A stretch of DNA of 64,000 bases, taken from contig NZ_CP029197.1 in the NCBI RefSeq assembly GCF_008639165.1, positions 1,364,001 through 1,428,000 on the forward strand, written 5' to 3'. The notes under the pieces were generated by a model that did no database searches, was not told the DNA's origin, and saw only the letters and a program-made list of their open reading frames with translations. Source of the stretch: Streptomyces venezuelae ATCC 10712 (lineage in GTDB: Bacteria; Actinomycetota; Actinomycetes; Streptomycetales; Streptomycetaceae). The stretch's first letter is position 1; each line of letters begins with the position of its first letter. Both the position numbers and the translations under genes were made by a program. This document shows positions 44,356 through 54,033 of this stretch, in pieces.

Positions 44356-45054
44356 TCAGATGCCGGTGATCAGCGTGCGCAGGAAGGGCACGTCGACCTC
44401 TTCGAGGGATCTGACCACGACCCGGCCCGGGGAGGGCGCGATGGGCGCGACGGAGGGCACCGCGACGACCCGGCAGCCCGCCGCCTCCGCGGCCGCCACT
44501 CCGGTCGCCGTGTCCTCGACGACGGCGCAGAGCGCCGGGTCGGCCCCGACCCCGCGGGCGGCCGTCAGATACGGCTCGGGGTGCGGCTTGGTCCGGCCGA
44601 CCTCGTCCCCGGCGACGGTGAGCGCGAAGCGGTCACGGCCGACCGATTCGAGGACCCGGTCGATGATCCGCCGGTGCGAGGCGGAGACCAGCGCGGTCGG
44701 GATGTCGTGGCGCGCCAGCTCGGTGAGGAGCCGCTCGGCGCCCGGCATCATCGGCACGCCGCGCGCGATGCGCTGCTCGAACTTCTCGTTGAGCAGGACG
44801 GTCAGTTCGGCGAGGGTGATGTCGGCGCCGGTGGACTCGATCAGGTAGCCCGCGCTGCGGGTCATGGGGCCGCCGACGACGACGTCCCGCCAGGCCTCGT
44901 CCAGCCGGTGTCCGAGGTCGGCGAAGACCTCGACCTCCGCGTCCCACCAGAACCCCTCCGTGTCGACGAGGGTCCCGTCCATGTCGAGGAAGACCGCCTG
45001 CAGGGCGGAGCTGCCGTTCGTACGGAACAGGGACGCGGGGACCGTACTGGTCAT
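44356..45054 (-). CDS. HAD-superfamily phosphatase (beta-phosphoglucomutase-like)
   Basis: This 232-residue hydrolase has the nucleophile motif QAVFLDMDGTLVDTEG, motif II TALVSASHRRIID and the late Lys and Asp region DEVGRTKPHPEPYL with AVVEDTATGVAAAEAAG. It belongs to the subgroup with the C1 cap that acts on sugar phosphates. ATG 45054 follows GGAGG by eight bases. It follows metH downstream, separated by a terminator-like hairpin. The substrate is not determined. Confidence 0.88.
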   Translation of the reverse strand: MTSTVPASLFRTNGSSALQAVFLDMDGTLVDTEGFWWDAEVEVFADLGHRLDEAWRDVVVGGPMTRSAGYLIESTGADITLAELTVLLNEKFEQRIARGVPMMPGAERLLTELARHDIPTALVSASHRRIIDRVLESVGRDRFALTVAGDEVGRTKPHPEPYLTAARGVGADPALCAVVEDTATGVAAAEAAGCRVVAVPSVAPIAPSPGRVVVRSLEEVDVPFLRTLITGI

Positions 45055-45079
45055 CCGGCACACCTCCATGGGGACGAGA

Positions 45080-45119
45080 AGGCCGGCCCCCTCCCCGGTA
45101 CGGGGAGGAAGACCGGCCT
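45080..45119 (-). terminator. Two-part hairpin downstream of metH
   Basis: An outer AGGCCGG/CCGGCCT stem (45080-45086 with 45113-45119) encloses an eight-base inner stem (45090-45097 with 45101-45108), about 60 bp after the metH stop. Confidence 0.7.
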
Positions 45120-45180
45120 GCACTGGACCGACAAGTGTACGTCCCGATCAACGCCGACGCGTGGATTTACCTCCGGTCGG

Positions 45181-48100
45181 TCACCGTGCGTTGAAGTACT
45201 TCGCCTCGGGGTGATGGATCACGATGGCGTCGGTGGACTGCTCGGGGTGGAGCTGGAACTCCTCCGAGAGGTGCACGCCGATCCGCTCCGGACGCAGCAG
45301 CTCCGCGATCTTCGCGCGGTCCTCCAGGTCGGGGCAGGCGCCGTAGCCGAGGGAGAAGCGCGCGCCGCGGTACTTGAGGTCGAACATGTCGGCCACGTTC
45401 TCCGGGTCCTCGCCCGCGAAGCCCAGCTCGGCGCGGACGCGCGCGTGCCAGTACTCGGCGAGGGCCTCGGCCAGCTGCACGGAGAGACCGTGCAGCTCCA
45501 GGTAGTCGCGGTAGGAGTCGGACTCGAAGAGCTTGGCCGTGGCCTCGCCGATCTTCGAGCCGACGGTGACGACCTGGAGGCCCACGACGTCGGTCTCGCC
45601 GGACTCCTCCGGGCGGAAGAAGTCCGCGAGGCAGAGCCGGCGGCCGCGGCGCTGGCGCGGGAAGGTGAAGCGGGTCCGCTCGTGGCCGGCCTCGTCGAGG
45701 ATGATCAGGTCGTCGCCCTTGGAGACACAGGGGAAGTAGCCGTGGACGACGGCCGCCTCCAGGAGGTTCTCCGTGTGGAGCTTGTCCAGCCAGCCGCGCA
45801 GCCGCGGCCGTCCCTCGGTCTCGACCAGTTCCTCGTACGCCGGTCCGTCGCCGGCCCGGTTCTGCTTGAGGCCCCACTGGCCCTTGAACAGGGCGCCCTC
45901 GTCGAGCCAGGACGCGTAGTCCTTCAGCGGGATGCCCTTGACGACCCGGGTGCCCCAGAACGGCGGGGTCGGCACCGGGTTGTCGACGGCCACGTCGGAG
46001 CGGCCGGCGGGCTCCGGCTCGTCGACCTGGAGCGCGGCGGCGTCCTTCTTGGCGACCCGGCGCTGCTTGAGCTCGGGGAGTACGGCTCCGGGGACGCCGC
46101 GCTTGACGCCGATGAGGGCGTCCATGAGGCGCAGGCCCTCGAAGGCGTCGCGGGCGTAGCGGACTTCGCCCTGGTAGATCTCGTGCAGGTCCTGTTCGAC
46201 GTACGCCCTGGTCAGGGCGGCGCCGCCGAGGATCACGGGGTACTTGGCGGCCAGCTCGCGCTGGTTGAGCTCCTCCAGGTTCTCCTTCATGATCACGGTG
46301 GACTTCACGAGGAGGCCGGACATGCCGATGACGTCGGCCTTGTGCTCCTCGGCGGCTTCCAGGATCGCGGAGACCGGCTGCTTGATGCCGATGTTGACGA
46401 CGTTGTAGCCGTTGTTGGAGAGGATGATGTCGACGAGGTTCTTGCCGATGTCGTGGACGTCGCCGCGGACGGTGGCGAGCACGATCGTGCCCTTCCCGTC
46501 GGCGTCCGACTTCTCCATGTGCGGTTCCAGGTAGGCGACCGCCGTCTTCATCACCTCGGCGGACTGGAGCACGAACGGCAGCTGCATCTGACCGGAGCCG
46601 AACAGCTCGCCGACCGTCTTCATGCCGTCGAGGAGGATGTTGTTGACGATGTCGAGGGCCGGCGTGGTGGTCAGGGCCTCGTCGAGGTCCGCCTCAAGAC
46701 CGTTCTTCTCACCGTCGACGATCCGGCGCTTCAGCCGCTCGTCCAGGGGCAGGGCGAGCAGCTCCTCCGCCTTGCCTGCCTTCAGGGACTTGGTGGTGGC
46801 GCCCTCGAAGAGAGCCATCAGCTTCTGCAGCGGGTCATAGGCCGGCTCGTCGCCCTGCTGGGGGCGCCGCCGGTCGTAGATCAGGTCGAGGGCGGTGGTG
46901 ACCTGCTCCTCGTCGAAGCGGGCGATCGGCAGGATCTTCGAGGCGTGCACGATCGCCGAGTCGAGGCCGGCCTTGACGCACTCGTCGAGGAAGACGGAGT
47001 TGAGGAGGATGCGGGCGGCCGGGTTGAGGCCGAAGGAGATGTTGGAGAGACCGAGCGTGGTCTGGACGTCGGGGCGGCGGCGCTTCAGCTCGCGGATCGC
47101 CTCGATCGTGGCGATGCCGTCCTTCCGCGACTCCTCCTGACCGGTACAGATGGTGAAGGTGAGGGTGTCGATGAGGATGTCCGACTCGAGGATGCCCCAG
47201 TTGCCGGTGAGGTCCTCGATGAGCCGTTCGGCGATGGCGACCTTGTGCTCGGCCGTCCGGGCCTGGCCCTCCTCGTCGATGGTGAGGGCGATGAGGGCCG
47301 CGCCGTGCTCCTGGGCCAGTCGGGTGACCTTGGCGAAGCGGGACTCGGGGCCGTCGCCGTCCTCGTAGTTGACGGAGTTGATGACGGCCCGGCCGCCGAG
47401 CTTCTCCAGGCCGGCGCGCAGCACGTCGACCTCGGTGGAGTCGAGGACGATGGGCAGGGTGGAGGCGGTCGCGAAGCGGCCGGCCAGCTCCTGCATGTCG
47501 GCGACGCCGTCACGGCCCACGTAGTCGACGCACAGGTCGAGCATGTGCGCGCCCTCGCGGATCTGGTCGCGCGCCATCTCGACGCAGTCGTCCCAGCGGG
47601 CCTCCAGCATCGCCTCGCGGAACTTCTTGGAGCCGTTGGCGTTGGTGCGCTCGCCGATCGCCATGTACGCGGTGTCCTGGCGGAACGGCACGGTCTGGTA
47701 GAGCGAGGCGGCGCCCGGCTCGGGGCGCGGGTCGCGGACGGCCGGGGCGAGGCCCTGGACGCGCTCGACGACCTGGCGCAGGTGCTCGGGGGTGGAGCCG
47801 CAGCAGCCGCCGATCAGGGACAGGCCGTAGTCGCGGACGAAGTTCTCCTGCGCGTCGGCCATCTCGGGCGGCGTCAGCGGGAAGTACGCGCCGTCCTTGG
47901 TGAGCACGGGCAGGCCGGCGTTGGGCATGCACATGAGCGGCGTACGGGAGTGGCGGGCGAGGTAGCGCAGGTGCTCGCTCATCTCGGCCGGGCCGGTGGA
48001 GCAGTTCAGGCCGATCAGGTCGATGCCCAGGGGTTCGAGGGCGGTCAGCGCGGCGCCGATCTCGGAGCCGAGGAGCATGACGCCGGTGGTCTCGAAGGCG

Positions 48101-48711
48101 AGCGAGCAGATCAGCGGCACGTCCACGCCGAGGGCGTCCATGGCGCGGCGGGCGCCGATGAGGCTCGACTTGGTCTGCAGCAGGTCCTGGGTGGTCTCGA
48201 CGATCAGGGCGTCGGCGCCGCCGGCGAGCAGGCCCTCGGCGTTCTGCTGGTAGCCGTCGCGGAGCACGTCGTACGCGATGTGGCCGAGCGAGGGCAGCTT
48301 GGTGCCGGGGCCGATCGAGCCGAGGACCCAGCGCTGGCGGCCGTCGGCGGCGGCGAACTCGTCGGCGACCTCGCGGGCGATCCGGGCGCCCGCCTCGGAG
48401 AGCTCGAAGATGCGGTCCGCAATCTCGTACTCGCCGGCCGCCGAGTGGTTGGAGCCGAAGGTGTTGGTCTCGACGCAGTCGACGCCGGCCTCGAAGTACT
48501 CCTGGTGCACCGAGCGCACGATGTCGGGCCGGGTGACGTTCAGGATCTCGTTGCAGCCTTCGAGGTTCTGGAAGTCCTCGAGGGTGGGGTCCTGTGCCTG
48601 GAGCATGGTGCCCATGGCGCCGTCGGCGACGACGACTCGACTGGCGAGTGCTTCGCGGAGCGCCGCGACGCGGTTGCGGCTGTCAGCGGAAGGGGTCGGC
48701 AACGAGGCCAT
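45181..48711 (-). CDS. metH: Cobalamin-dependent methionine synthase MetH
   Basis: This 1176-residue enzyme transfers the methyl group of methyl-tetrahydrofolate to homocysteine through cobalamin. In order: the homocysteine domain with zinc ligands in LIGLNCSTG and SLIGGCCGSTPEH, the pterin domain (AIGERTNANGSKKF), the cobalamin domain with DxHxxG in TVRGDVHDIGKNLVDIIL, and a C-terminal S-adenosylmethionine reactivation domain (RIGVHLSEEFQLHPEQSTDA). ATG 48711 follows GGGAG. A short hairpin lies in the 5' leader at about 48747-48768, but no recognised riboswitch was found. Confidence 0.97.
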   Translation of the reverse strand: MASLPTPSADSRNRVAALREALASRVVVADGAMGTMLQAQDPTLEDFQNLEGCNEILNVTRPDIVRSVHQEYFEAGVDCVETNTFGSNHSAAGEYEIADRIFELSEAGARIAREVADEFAAADGRQRWVLGSIGPGTKLPSLGHIAYDVLRDGYQQNAEGLLAGGADALIVETTQDLLQTKSSLIGARRAMDALGVDVPLICSLAFETTGVMLLGSEIGAALTALEPLGIDLIGLNCSTGPAEMSEHLRYLARHSRTPLMCMPNAGLPVLTKDGAYFPLTPPEMADAQENFVRDYGLSLIGGCCGSTPEHLRQVVERVQGLAPAVRDPRPEPGAASLYQTVPFRQDTAYMAIGERTNANGSKKFREAMLEARWDDCVEMARDQIREGAHMLDLCVDYVGRDGVADMQELAGRFATASTLPIVLDSTEVDVLRAGLEKLGGRAVINSVNYEDGDGPESRFAKVTRLAQEHGAALIALTIDEEGQARTAEHKVAIAERLIEDLTGNWGILESDILIDTLTFTICTGQEESRKDGIATIEAIRELKRRRPDVQTTLGLSNISFGLNPAARILLNSVFLDECVKAGLDSAIVHASKILPIARFDEEQVTTALDLIYDRRRPQQGDEPAYDPLQKLMALFEGATTKSLKAGKAEELLALPLDERLKRRIVDGEKNGLEADLDEALTTTPALDIVNNILLDGMKTVGELFGSGQMQLPFVLQSAEVMKTAVAYLEPHMEKSDADGKGTIVLATVRGDVHDIGKNLVDIILSNNGYNVVNIGIKQPVSAILEAAEEHKADVIGMSGLLVKSTVIMKENLEELNQRELAAKYPVILGGAALTRAYVEQDLHEIYQGEVRYARDAFEGLRLMDALIGVKRGVPGAVLPELKQRRVAKKDAAALQVDEPEPAGRSDVAVDNPVPTPPFWGTRVVKGIPLKDYASWLDEGALFKGQWGLKQNRAGDGPAYEELVETEGRPRLRGWLDKLHTENLLEAAVVHGYFPCVSKGDDLIILDEAGHERTRFTFPRQRRGRRLCLADFFRPEESGETDVVGLQVVTVGSKIGEATAKLFESDSYRDYLELHGLSVQLAEALAEYWHARVRAELGFAGEDPENVADMFDLKYRGARFSLGYGACPDLEDRAKIAELLRPERIGVHLSEEFQLHPEQSTDAIVIHHPEAKYFNAR

Positions 48712-48746
48712 GGATGAGCTCCCTGGGATGCGACGGCTGTCGGCTT

Positions 48747-48768
48747 TGCACCTTCGGAGGAGGGTGCA
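48747..48768 (-). promoter_or_regulatory. Small hairpin in the metH leader
   Basis: TGCACC and GGTGCA form a six-bp stem (48747-48752 with 48763-48768) about 36 bp upstream of the metH start codon. It could affect translation, but no known riboswitch core is present. Confidence 0.3.
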
Positions 48769-48910
48769 CGGGCTCAGCGTAACCGCGCCGTGGCCGGGGT
48801 GGACAAGGTGTCCCACAGGCCGGACGGCATCCTGTGTGCGGGGACTCCCGGTTCTGCCCTTTCTTGACCGACACTGTCATGTGTCATCCAAGGTCGGCAT
48901 CGACCGATAG

Positions 48911-48929
48911 TGTTCAGCATTGTCGAACA
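48911..48929. promoter_or_regulatory. Candidate GylR operator at gylR
   Basis: TGTTC-N9-GAACA forms an inverted repeat. The 17 bases 48913-48929 match the glpF-upstream site at 14 positions. It supports autoregulation by GylR. Confidence 0.7.
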
Positions 48930-48954
48930 ACGTGAGAGGGAGAAGGGCCGGGCG

Positions 48955-49719
48955 ATGGCGAAGAACATCCAGTCGCTTGAACGAGCGGCGGCCATGCTGC
49001 GACTGCTCGCGGGCGGCGAGCGCCGGCTCGGCCTGTCCGACATCGCGTCCTCGCTCGGACTCGCCAAGGGCACCGCCCACGGCATCCTGCGCACCCTCCA
49101 GGCGGAGGGCTTCGTGGAGCAGGAGCCGGCCTCCGGGCGCTACCAGCTCGGCGCGGAGCTGCTGCGCCTCGGCAACAGCTATCTGGACGTGCACGAGCTG
49201 CGGGCGCGGGCGCTGGTCTGGACGGACGACCTGGCCCGGTCGAGCGGCGAGAGCGTGCACCTGGGGGTGCTGCACCAGCAGGGCGTGCTGATCGTGCACC
49301 ACGTCTTCCGGCCCGACGACAGCCGCCAGGTGCTGGAGGTGGGGGCCATGCAGCCGCTGCACTCCACAGCCCTCGGCAAGGTCCTGTCGGCGTACGACCC
49401 GGTGGCGCACAGCGAGGTCGTGGAGGTCGAGCGGGAGGCGTTCACGCCGCGGACGACGACGGTCCTGACGGACTTCGAGTCGCTGCTCGACATGACGCGC
49501 GCCCGGGGCTGGGCGGCGGACGTGGAGGAGACCTGGGAGGGCGTGGCCTCGGTGGCGGCACCGATCCACGACCGGCGGCGGATGCCGGTGGGCGCGGTGG
49601 CGGTCACGGGCGCCGTGGAGCGGCTCTGCCCCTCCGGGGAGCTCCGCCCCGAGCTGGTGGCGGCGGTGCGGGACTGCGCCCGCGCCGTGTCCCGGGATCT
49701 GGGGGCCGGGCGCTTCTGA
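48955..49719 (+). CDS. gylR: Glycerol operon regulator GylR (IclR family)
   Basis: This 254-residue IclR-type repressor has an N-terminal HTH (LGLSDIASSLGLAKGTAHGI) and an effector-binding domain (SGESVHLGVLHQQGVLIVHH, then HSTALGKVLSAYDPV). It closely matches S. coelicolor GylR as I remember it. In that species it represses the glycerol operon and is relieved by glycerol-3-phosphate. ATG 48955 is chosen; GGGAG lies upstream and the frame is open to 48910. A U-run terminator follows, so glpF has its own promoter. Confidence 0.96.
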   Translation: MAKNIQSLERAAAMLRLLAGGERRLGLSDIASSLGLAKGTAHGILRTLQAEGFVEQEPASGRYQLGAELLRLGNSYLDVHELRARALVWTDDLARSSGESVHLGVLHQQGVLIVHHVFRPDDSRQVLEVGAMQPLHSTALGKVLSAYDPVAHSEVVEVEREAFTPRTTTVLTDFESLLDMTRARGWAADVEETWEGVASVAAPIHDRRRMPVGAVAVTGAVERLCPSGELRPELVAAVRDCARAVSRDLGAGRF

Positions 49720-49750
49720 GCCTCCCGGCGCGCCGCCGCCCGTACGACCG

Positions 49751-49787
49751 AACCCGCTGGTAACGATCCCGTTATCGGCGGGTTTTT
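49751..49787 (+). terminator. Intrinsic terminator of gylR with U-run
   Basis: Bases 49751-49765 pair with 49770-49784 around ATCC, with two G-T pairs, and T residues follow to 49787. Confidence 0.85.
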
Positions 49788-49842
49788 CGCATCCCGGACC
49801 CTTGACGCGCTGTGAAGCCGGGGGCAAAACTTCCGTTCACCG

Positions 49843-49859
49843 GTCGGCATTGCCGAACA
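49843..49859. promoter_or_regulatory. Candidate GylR operator at glpF
   Basis: GCATTGCCGAACA here parallels GCATTGTCGAACA at gylR, and 14 of 17 bases match overall. TTGACG at 49802-49807 could be a -35 element, but its -10 is weak. Confidence 0.7.
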
Positions 49860-49984
49860 CTTAACGGCAATACACGCTAGAGTGTGGCAGTGCCAAGGGC
49901 CGGTAACGCCCTCACACGAGGGTGCGGACCACCGGAGGGACCCGGGGTTCGCCTTCCCCTGGACGAAGGACAAAGGAGTCGCGG

Positions 49985-50743
49985 GTGTCCAGCTCCGACA
50001 TCTTCCTCGGCGAGACCATCGGTACCGCCGTTCTCATTCTGCTCGGCGGCGGTGTGTGCGCCGCCGTCACGCTCAAGGGCTCCAAGGCCCGCAACGCGGG
50101 CTGGCTCGCGATCACCTTCGGGTGGGGCTTCGCCGTCATGACGGCCGTCTACATGACGGCTTCCCTCTCCGGCGCCCATCTGAACCCCGCCGTCACGGTC
50201 GGCATCGCGATCAAGGACGGGGAGTGGGGCGACGTCCCCGTCTACATCGCCGGCCAGATGCTCGGCGCGATGATCGGCGCGGCGCTGGTCTGGGTGGCCT
50301 ACTACGGCCAGTTCCAGGCGCACCTCGCCGACCCCGAGGCCTCGGGCAAGAAGCCGATCGAGGGCCCCGGCCCGGTGCTCGGCATCTTCTCCACCGGCCC
50401 CGAGATCAGGAACACCTGGCAGAACCTGGCCACCGAGATCATCGGCACCGTCGTGCTCGTCCTGGCCGTGCTCACCCAGGGCCTCAACGACAGCGGCAAG
50501 GGACTCGGCGTCATAGGCGCCCTGATCACCGCGTTCGTCGTGGTCTCCATCGGCCTCTCGCTCGGCGGCCCGACCGGCTACGCGATCAACCCGGCCCGTG
50601 ACCTCGGCCCGCGCATCGTGCACGCCCTGCTCCCGCTGAAGCACAAGGGCGGCTCCGACTGGAGCTACGCCTGGATCCCGGTCGCCGGACCGCTGATCGG
50701 CGGCGCCATCGCCGCGGGTATCTACAACATCGCGTTCGCCTGA
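49985..50743 (+). CDS. glpF: Glycerol uptake facilitator GlpF (aquaglyceroporin)
   Basis: This 252-residue six-helix channel has the two pore motifs HLNPAVTVG and [11 protein letters not shown]; the Asp after the second NPAR marks the glycerol-conducting subgroup. GTG 49985 is chosen because AAGGAG lies about six bases upstream. It is the first gene of glpF-glpK-glpD and lets glycerol enter by facilitated diffusion. Confidence 0.96.
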   Translation: MSSSDIFLGETIGTAVLILLGGGVCAAVTLKGSKARNAGWLAITFGWGFAVMTAVYMTASLSGAHLNPAVTVGIAIKDGEWGDVPVYIAGQMLGAMIGAALVWVAYYGQFQAHLADPEASGKKPIEGPGPVLGIFSTGPEIRNTWQNLATEIIGTVVLVLAVLTQGLNDSGKGLGVIGALITAFVVVSIGLSLGGPTGYAINPARDLGPRIVHALLPLKHKGGSDWSYAWIPVAGPLIGGAIAAGIYNIAFA

Positions 50744-50778
50744 GCCGTCCTTCTTCCAGACCTCCCTTGGAGCACACC

Positions 50779-52311
50779 GTGACCGACGCACACACCTCCG
50801 GCCCGTTCATCGCGGCCATCGACCAGGGCACCACCTCCTCCCGCTGCATCGTCTTCGACAAGGACGGCCGGATCGTCTCGGTCGACCAGAAGGAGCACGA
50901 GCAGATCTTCCCGAAGCCGGGCTGGGTCGAGCACGACGCCGCCGAGATCTGGGCCAACGTCCAGGAGGTCGTCGCCGGCGCCCTGGCGAAGGGCGGCATC
51001 GCCGCCGCCGACGTCAAGGCCATCGGCATCACCAACCAGCGCGAGACCACCCTGCTCTGGGACAAGAACACCGGTGAGCCCGTCCACAACGCCCTCGTCT
51101 GGCAGGACACCCGCACCGACGCCCTCTGCAAGGAGCTCGGCCGCAACGTCGGCCAGGACCGCTTCCGGCGCGAGACCGGCCTGCCGCTGGCGAGCTACTT
51201 CGCCGGCCCGAAGATCCGCTGGATGCTCGACAACGTCGAGGGCCTGCGGGAGCGCGCCGAGGCCGGCGACATCCTCTTCGGCACCATGGACTCGTGGGTC
51301 ATCTGGAACCTCACCGGTGGCACCGACGGCGGCGTGCACGTCACCGACGTCACCAACGCCTCGCGCACCATGCTGATGAACCTCCACACCCTGGCCTGGG
51401 ACGAGAAGATCGCGGAGTCGATGGGGGTCCCCCTCAACGTCCTCCCCGAGATCCGGTCCTCCGCCGAGGTCTACGGCCACGTCAAGAACGGCGTCCTCGC
51501 CGGCGTCCCGGTCGCCTCGGCGCTCGGTGACCAGCAGGCCGCGCTGTTCGGCCAGACCTGCTTCGCCGAGGGCGAGGCCAAGTCCACGTACGGCACCGGC
51601 ACCTTCATGCTGATGAACACCGGTGACAAGATCATCAACTCCTACAGCGGCCTGCTGACCACGGTCGGCTACCAGATCGGCGACCAGAAGCCGGTCTACG
51701 CCCTGGAGGGCTCGATCGCCGTCACCGGCTCGCTGGTGCAGTGGATGCGCGACCAGATGGGCCTCATCAAGTCCGCCGCCGAGATCGAGACGCTCGCGTC
51801 CTCGGTCGAGGACAACGGCGGCGCCTACTTCGTGCCGGCCTTCTCCGGCCTGTTCGCCCCGTACTGGCGCTCCGACGCCCGCGGTGTGATCGCCGGCCTC
51901 ACCCGCTACGTCACCAAGGCGCACATCGCCCGTGCCGTCCTGGAGGCCACCGCCTGGCAGACCCGCGAGATCACCGACGCCATGACGAAGGACTCCGGCG
52001 TCGAGCTGACCGCGCTCAAGGTCGACGGCGGCATGACCTCCAACAACCTGCTGATGCAGACCCTCTCGGACTTCCTCGACGCGCCGGTCGTGCGCCCGAT
52101 GGTCGCCGAGACCACCTGCCTCGGTGCCGCCTATGCCGCCGGCCTGGCCGTCGGCTTCTGGCCGGACACCGACGCCCTGCGCGCCAACTGGCGCCGCGCG
52201 GCGGAATGGACCCCTCGCATGGACGCCGGCAGGCGTGACAGCGAGTACAAGAGCTGGCTCAAGGCCGTGGAACGGTCCATGGGCTGGCTGGATGACGCAT
52301 CCGAGGAGTAA
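50779..52311 (+). CDS. glpK: Glycerol kinase GlpK
   Basis: This 510-residue FGGY kinase phosphorylates glycerol with ATP to glycerol-3-phosphate. It has the N-terminal [15 protein letters not shown] phosphate motif, QDTRTD and [14 protein letters not shown], and [15 protein letters not shown] near the end. GTG 50779 is chosen because GGAG lies six bases upstream; TTG 50767 is also in frame. It overlaps no gene but lies 35 bp after glpF and five bp before glpD, so one operon is clear. Confidence 0.96.
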   Translation: MTDAHTSGPFIAAIDQGTTSSRCIVFDKDGRIVSVDQKEHEQIFPKPGWVEHDAAEIWANVQEVVAGALAKGGIAAADVKAIGITNQRETTLLWDKNTGEPVHNALVWQDTRTDALCKELGRNVGQDRFRRETGLPLASYFAGPKIRWMLDNVEGLRERAEAGDILFGTMDSWVIWNLTGGTDGGVHVTDVTNASRTMLMNLHTLAWDEKIAESMGVPLNVLPEIRSSAEVYGHVKNGVLAGVPVASALGDQQAALFGQTCFAEGEAKSTYGTGTFMLMNTGDKIINSYSGLLTTVGYQIGDQKPVYALEGSIAVTGSLVQWMRDQMGLIKSAAEIETLASSVEDNGGAYFVPAFSGLFAPYWRSDARGVIAGLTRYVTKAHIARAVLEATAWQTREITDAMTKDSGVELTALKVDGGMTSNNLLMQTLSDFLDAPVVRPMVAETTCLGAAYAAGLAVGFWPDTDALRANWRRAAEWTPRMDAGRRDSEYKSWLKAVERSMGWLDDASEE

Positions 52312-52316
52312 GACAC

Positions 52317-53921
52317 ATGACCACCCTGCAGAGCGTCCCTGCCCTCGGGACGCACCCGGCGTCCGGCTCCCTCCCGAGCCGCGCCGAGACCCGGGAACAG
52401 CTTTCCAAGGCGACGTACGACCTCCTGGTGATCGGCGGCGGCATCCTGGGCATCTCCACCGCCTGGCACGCCGCGCAGTCGGGCCTGCGGGTGGCCCTGG
52501 TGGACGCCGGCGACTTCGCCGGCGCCACCTCCTCCGCCTCCTCCAAGCTCCTCCACGGCGGCCTGCGCTACCTGCAGACCGGCGCGGTGAAGCTGGTCGC
52601 GGAGAACCACTTCGAGCGGCGTGCGGTCTCCCGTCAGGTGGCACCGCACCTCGCCAACCCCCTCACCTTCTACCTGCCCGTCTACAAGGGCGGCCCGCAC
52701 GGCGCGGCCAAGCTCGGCGCCGGCGTCTTCGCGTACTCCGCCCTCTCGGCCTTCGGCGACGGGGTCGGGCACCTGCTCTCCCCCGCCAAGGCCGCGCAGG
52801 ACGTGCCGGAGCTGCGCACCGACAACCTCAAGGCCGTGGCCGTCTACGGCGACGACCAGATGAACGACGCCCGCATGGCGCTGATGACGGTCCGCGCGGC
52901 GGTCGACGCCGGTGCCACCGTCCTCAACCACGCCGAGGTCACCGGGCTCCGCTTCACCCGCGGCCGGGTCACCGGTGCCGAGCTCAAGGACCGCACCAGC
53001 GGCGACGAGTTCGGCGTCACCGCCCGTCTCGTGCTCAACGCGACCGGCCCGTGGGTCGACCACCTGCGCAAGATGGAGGACCCCAACGCGGCCCCCTCCA
53101 TCCGCCTCTCCAAGGGCGCGCACCTGGTCCTCAAGCGGACCTCCCCGTGGAAGGCGGCGCTCGCCACCCCGATCGACAAGTACCGCATCACCTTCGCCCT
53201 CCCCTGGGAGGACATGCTGCTGCTCGGCACCACCGACGAGGAGTACGAGGGCGACCCCGGCCAGGTCGAGGTCACCGAGAAGGACACCGCCCAGATCCTG
53301 GACGAGGCCGCCTTCTCCATCCGCGACCAGCAGCTCTCCCGCGACCTCATCACCTACGCCTTCGCCGGTCTGCGGGTGCTCCCGGGCGGTCCCGGCGACA
53401 CCTCGAAGGCCAAGCGCGAGACGGTCGTCACCGAGGGCCGCGGCGGCATGCTGTCGGTGGCCGGCGGCAAGTGGACGACCTTCCGCCACATCGGCCGTAC
53501 GGTCATGAAGAAGCTGGAGCAGCTGCCCGGCCACCCGCTGGGCGAGGACTACGAGCCGGTGTCGACGCTGCCCAAGCGCCTCCCGCTGCCCGGCATCGCC
53601 AACCCGAACGCGGTCGCGCACCGGCTGCTCGTCGACGGTCCCGCGCCCGGCCCGCGGATGGCCGCCGACACCGCCAAGCACCTGGCGACGCACTACGGGT
53701 CGCTCTCCTTCGACATCGCCCGCATGGCGAACGAGAACCCGGAGCTCGCCCGGCGGATACACCCGGACGCGCCGGAGATCTGGGCGCAGGTCGCCTACGC
53801 CCGCGACCACGAGTGGGCCGAGACGGCGGACGACGTGCTGCGCCGCCGCACGACCCTCACCATCCGCGGCCTGGCCACGGACGAGATCCGCGCGGACGTC
53901 GAGCGGATGCTGAAGAAGTAA
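52317..53921 (+). CDS. glpD: Glycerol-3-phosphate dehydrogenase GlpD (FAD, respiratory)
   Basis: This 534-residue flavoenzyme oxidises glycerol-3-phosphate to dihydroxyacetone phosphate and feeds electrons to the quinone pool. It has the FAD-binding start DLLVIGGGILGISTAWHAAQ, then ATSSASSKLLHGGLRYLQTG and the C-terminal AGGKWTTFRHIGRTVM. It starts five bp after the glpK stop. A strong terminator ends the operon at 53944-53978. Confidence 0.96.
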   Translation: MTTLQSVPALGTHPASGSLPSRAETREQLSKATYDLLVIGGGILGISTAWHAAQSGLRVALVDAGDFAGATSSASSKLLHGGLRYLQTGAVKLVAENHFERRAVSRQVAPHLANPLTFYLPVYKGGPHGAAKLGAGVFAYSALSAFGDGVGHLLSPAKAAQDVPELRTDNLKAVAVYGDDQMNDARMALMTVRAAVDAGATVLNHAEVTGLRFTRGRVTGAELKDRTSGDEFGVTARLVLNATGPWVDHLRKMEDPNAAPSIRLSKGAHLVLKRTSPWKAALATPIDKYRITFALPWEDMLLLGTTDEEYEGDPGQVEVTEKDTAQILDEAAFSIRDQQLSRDLITYAFAGLRVLPGGPGDTSKAKRETVVTEGRGGMLSVAGGKWTTFRHIGRTVMKKLEQLPGHPLGEDYEPVSTLPKRLPLPGIANPNAVAHRLLVDGPAPGPRMAADTAKHLATHYGSLSFDIARMANENPELARRIHPDAPEIWAQVAYARDHEWAETADDVLRRRTTLTIRGLATDEIRADVERMLKK

Positions 53922-53943
53922 CTCCCCCGGCTTCAGGGACGGT

Positions 53944-53978
53944 TCAGGGGCGGCTCCTCCTCGGAGGGCCGCCCCTGA
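53944..53978 (+). terminator. Terminator of the glycerol operon
   Basis: An 11-bp stem (53944-53954 with 53968-53978) continues into an inner CCTCC/GGAGG stem. It lies 22 bp after the glpD stop. Confidence 0.8.
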
Positions 53979-54033
53979 GGCGTGCCACACGCCGTCCACA
54001 CCGCAGCAACACTCCGCGCGCAGAGTGGAACGC

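Noticed and set aside
44581-48717. A 1378-codon open frame on the plus strand across metH
   Set aside because: It is antisense to metH, whose protein is recognisable end to end. Long antisense frames are expected at this GC content, and the translation has a low-complexity Gly/Asp/Val composition.
48712-48954. Cobalamin or S-adenosyl riboswitch upstream of metH
   Set aside because: Only a six-bp hairpin was found. The conserved cores of these riboswitches were not recognised.
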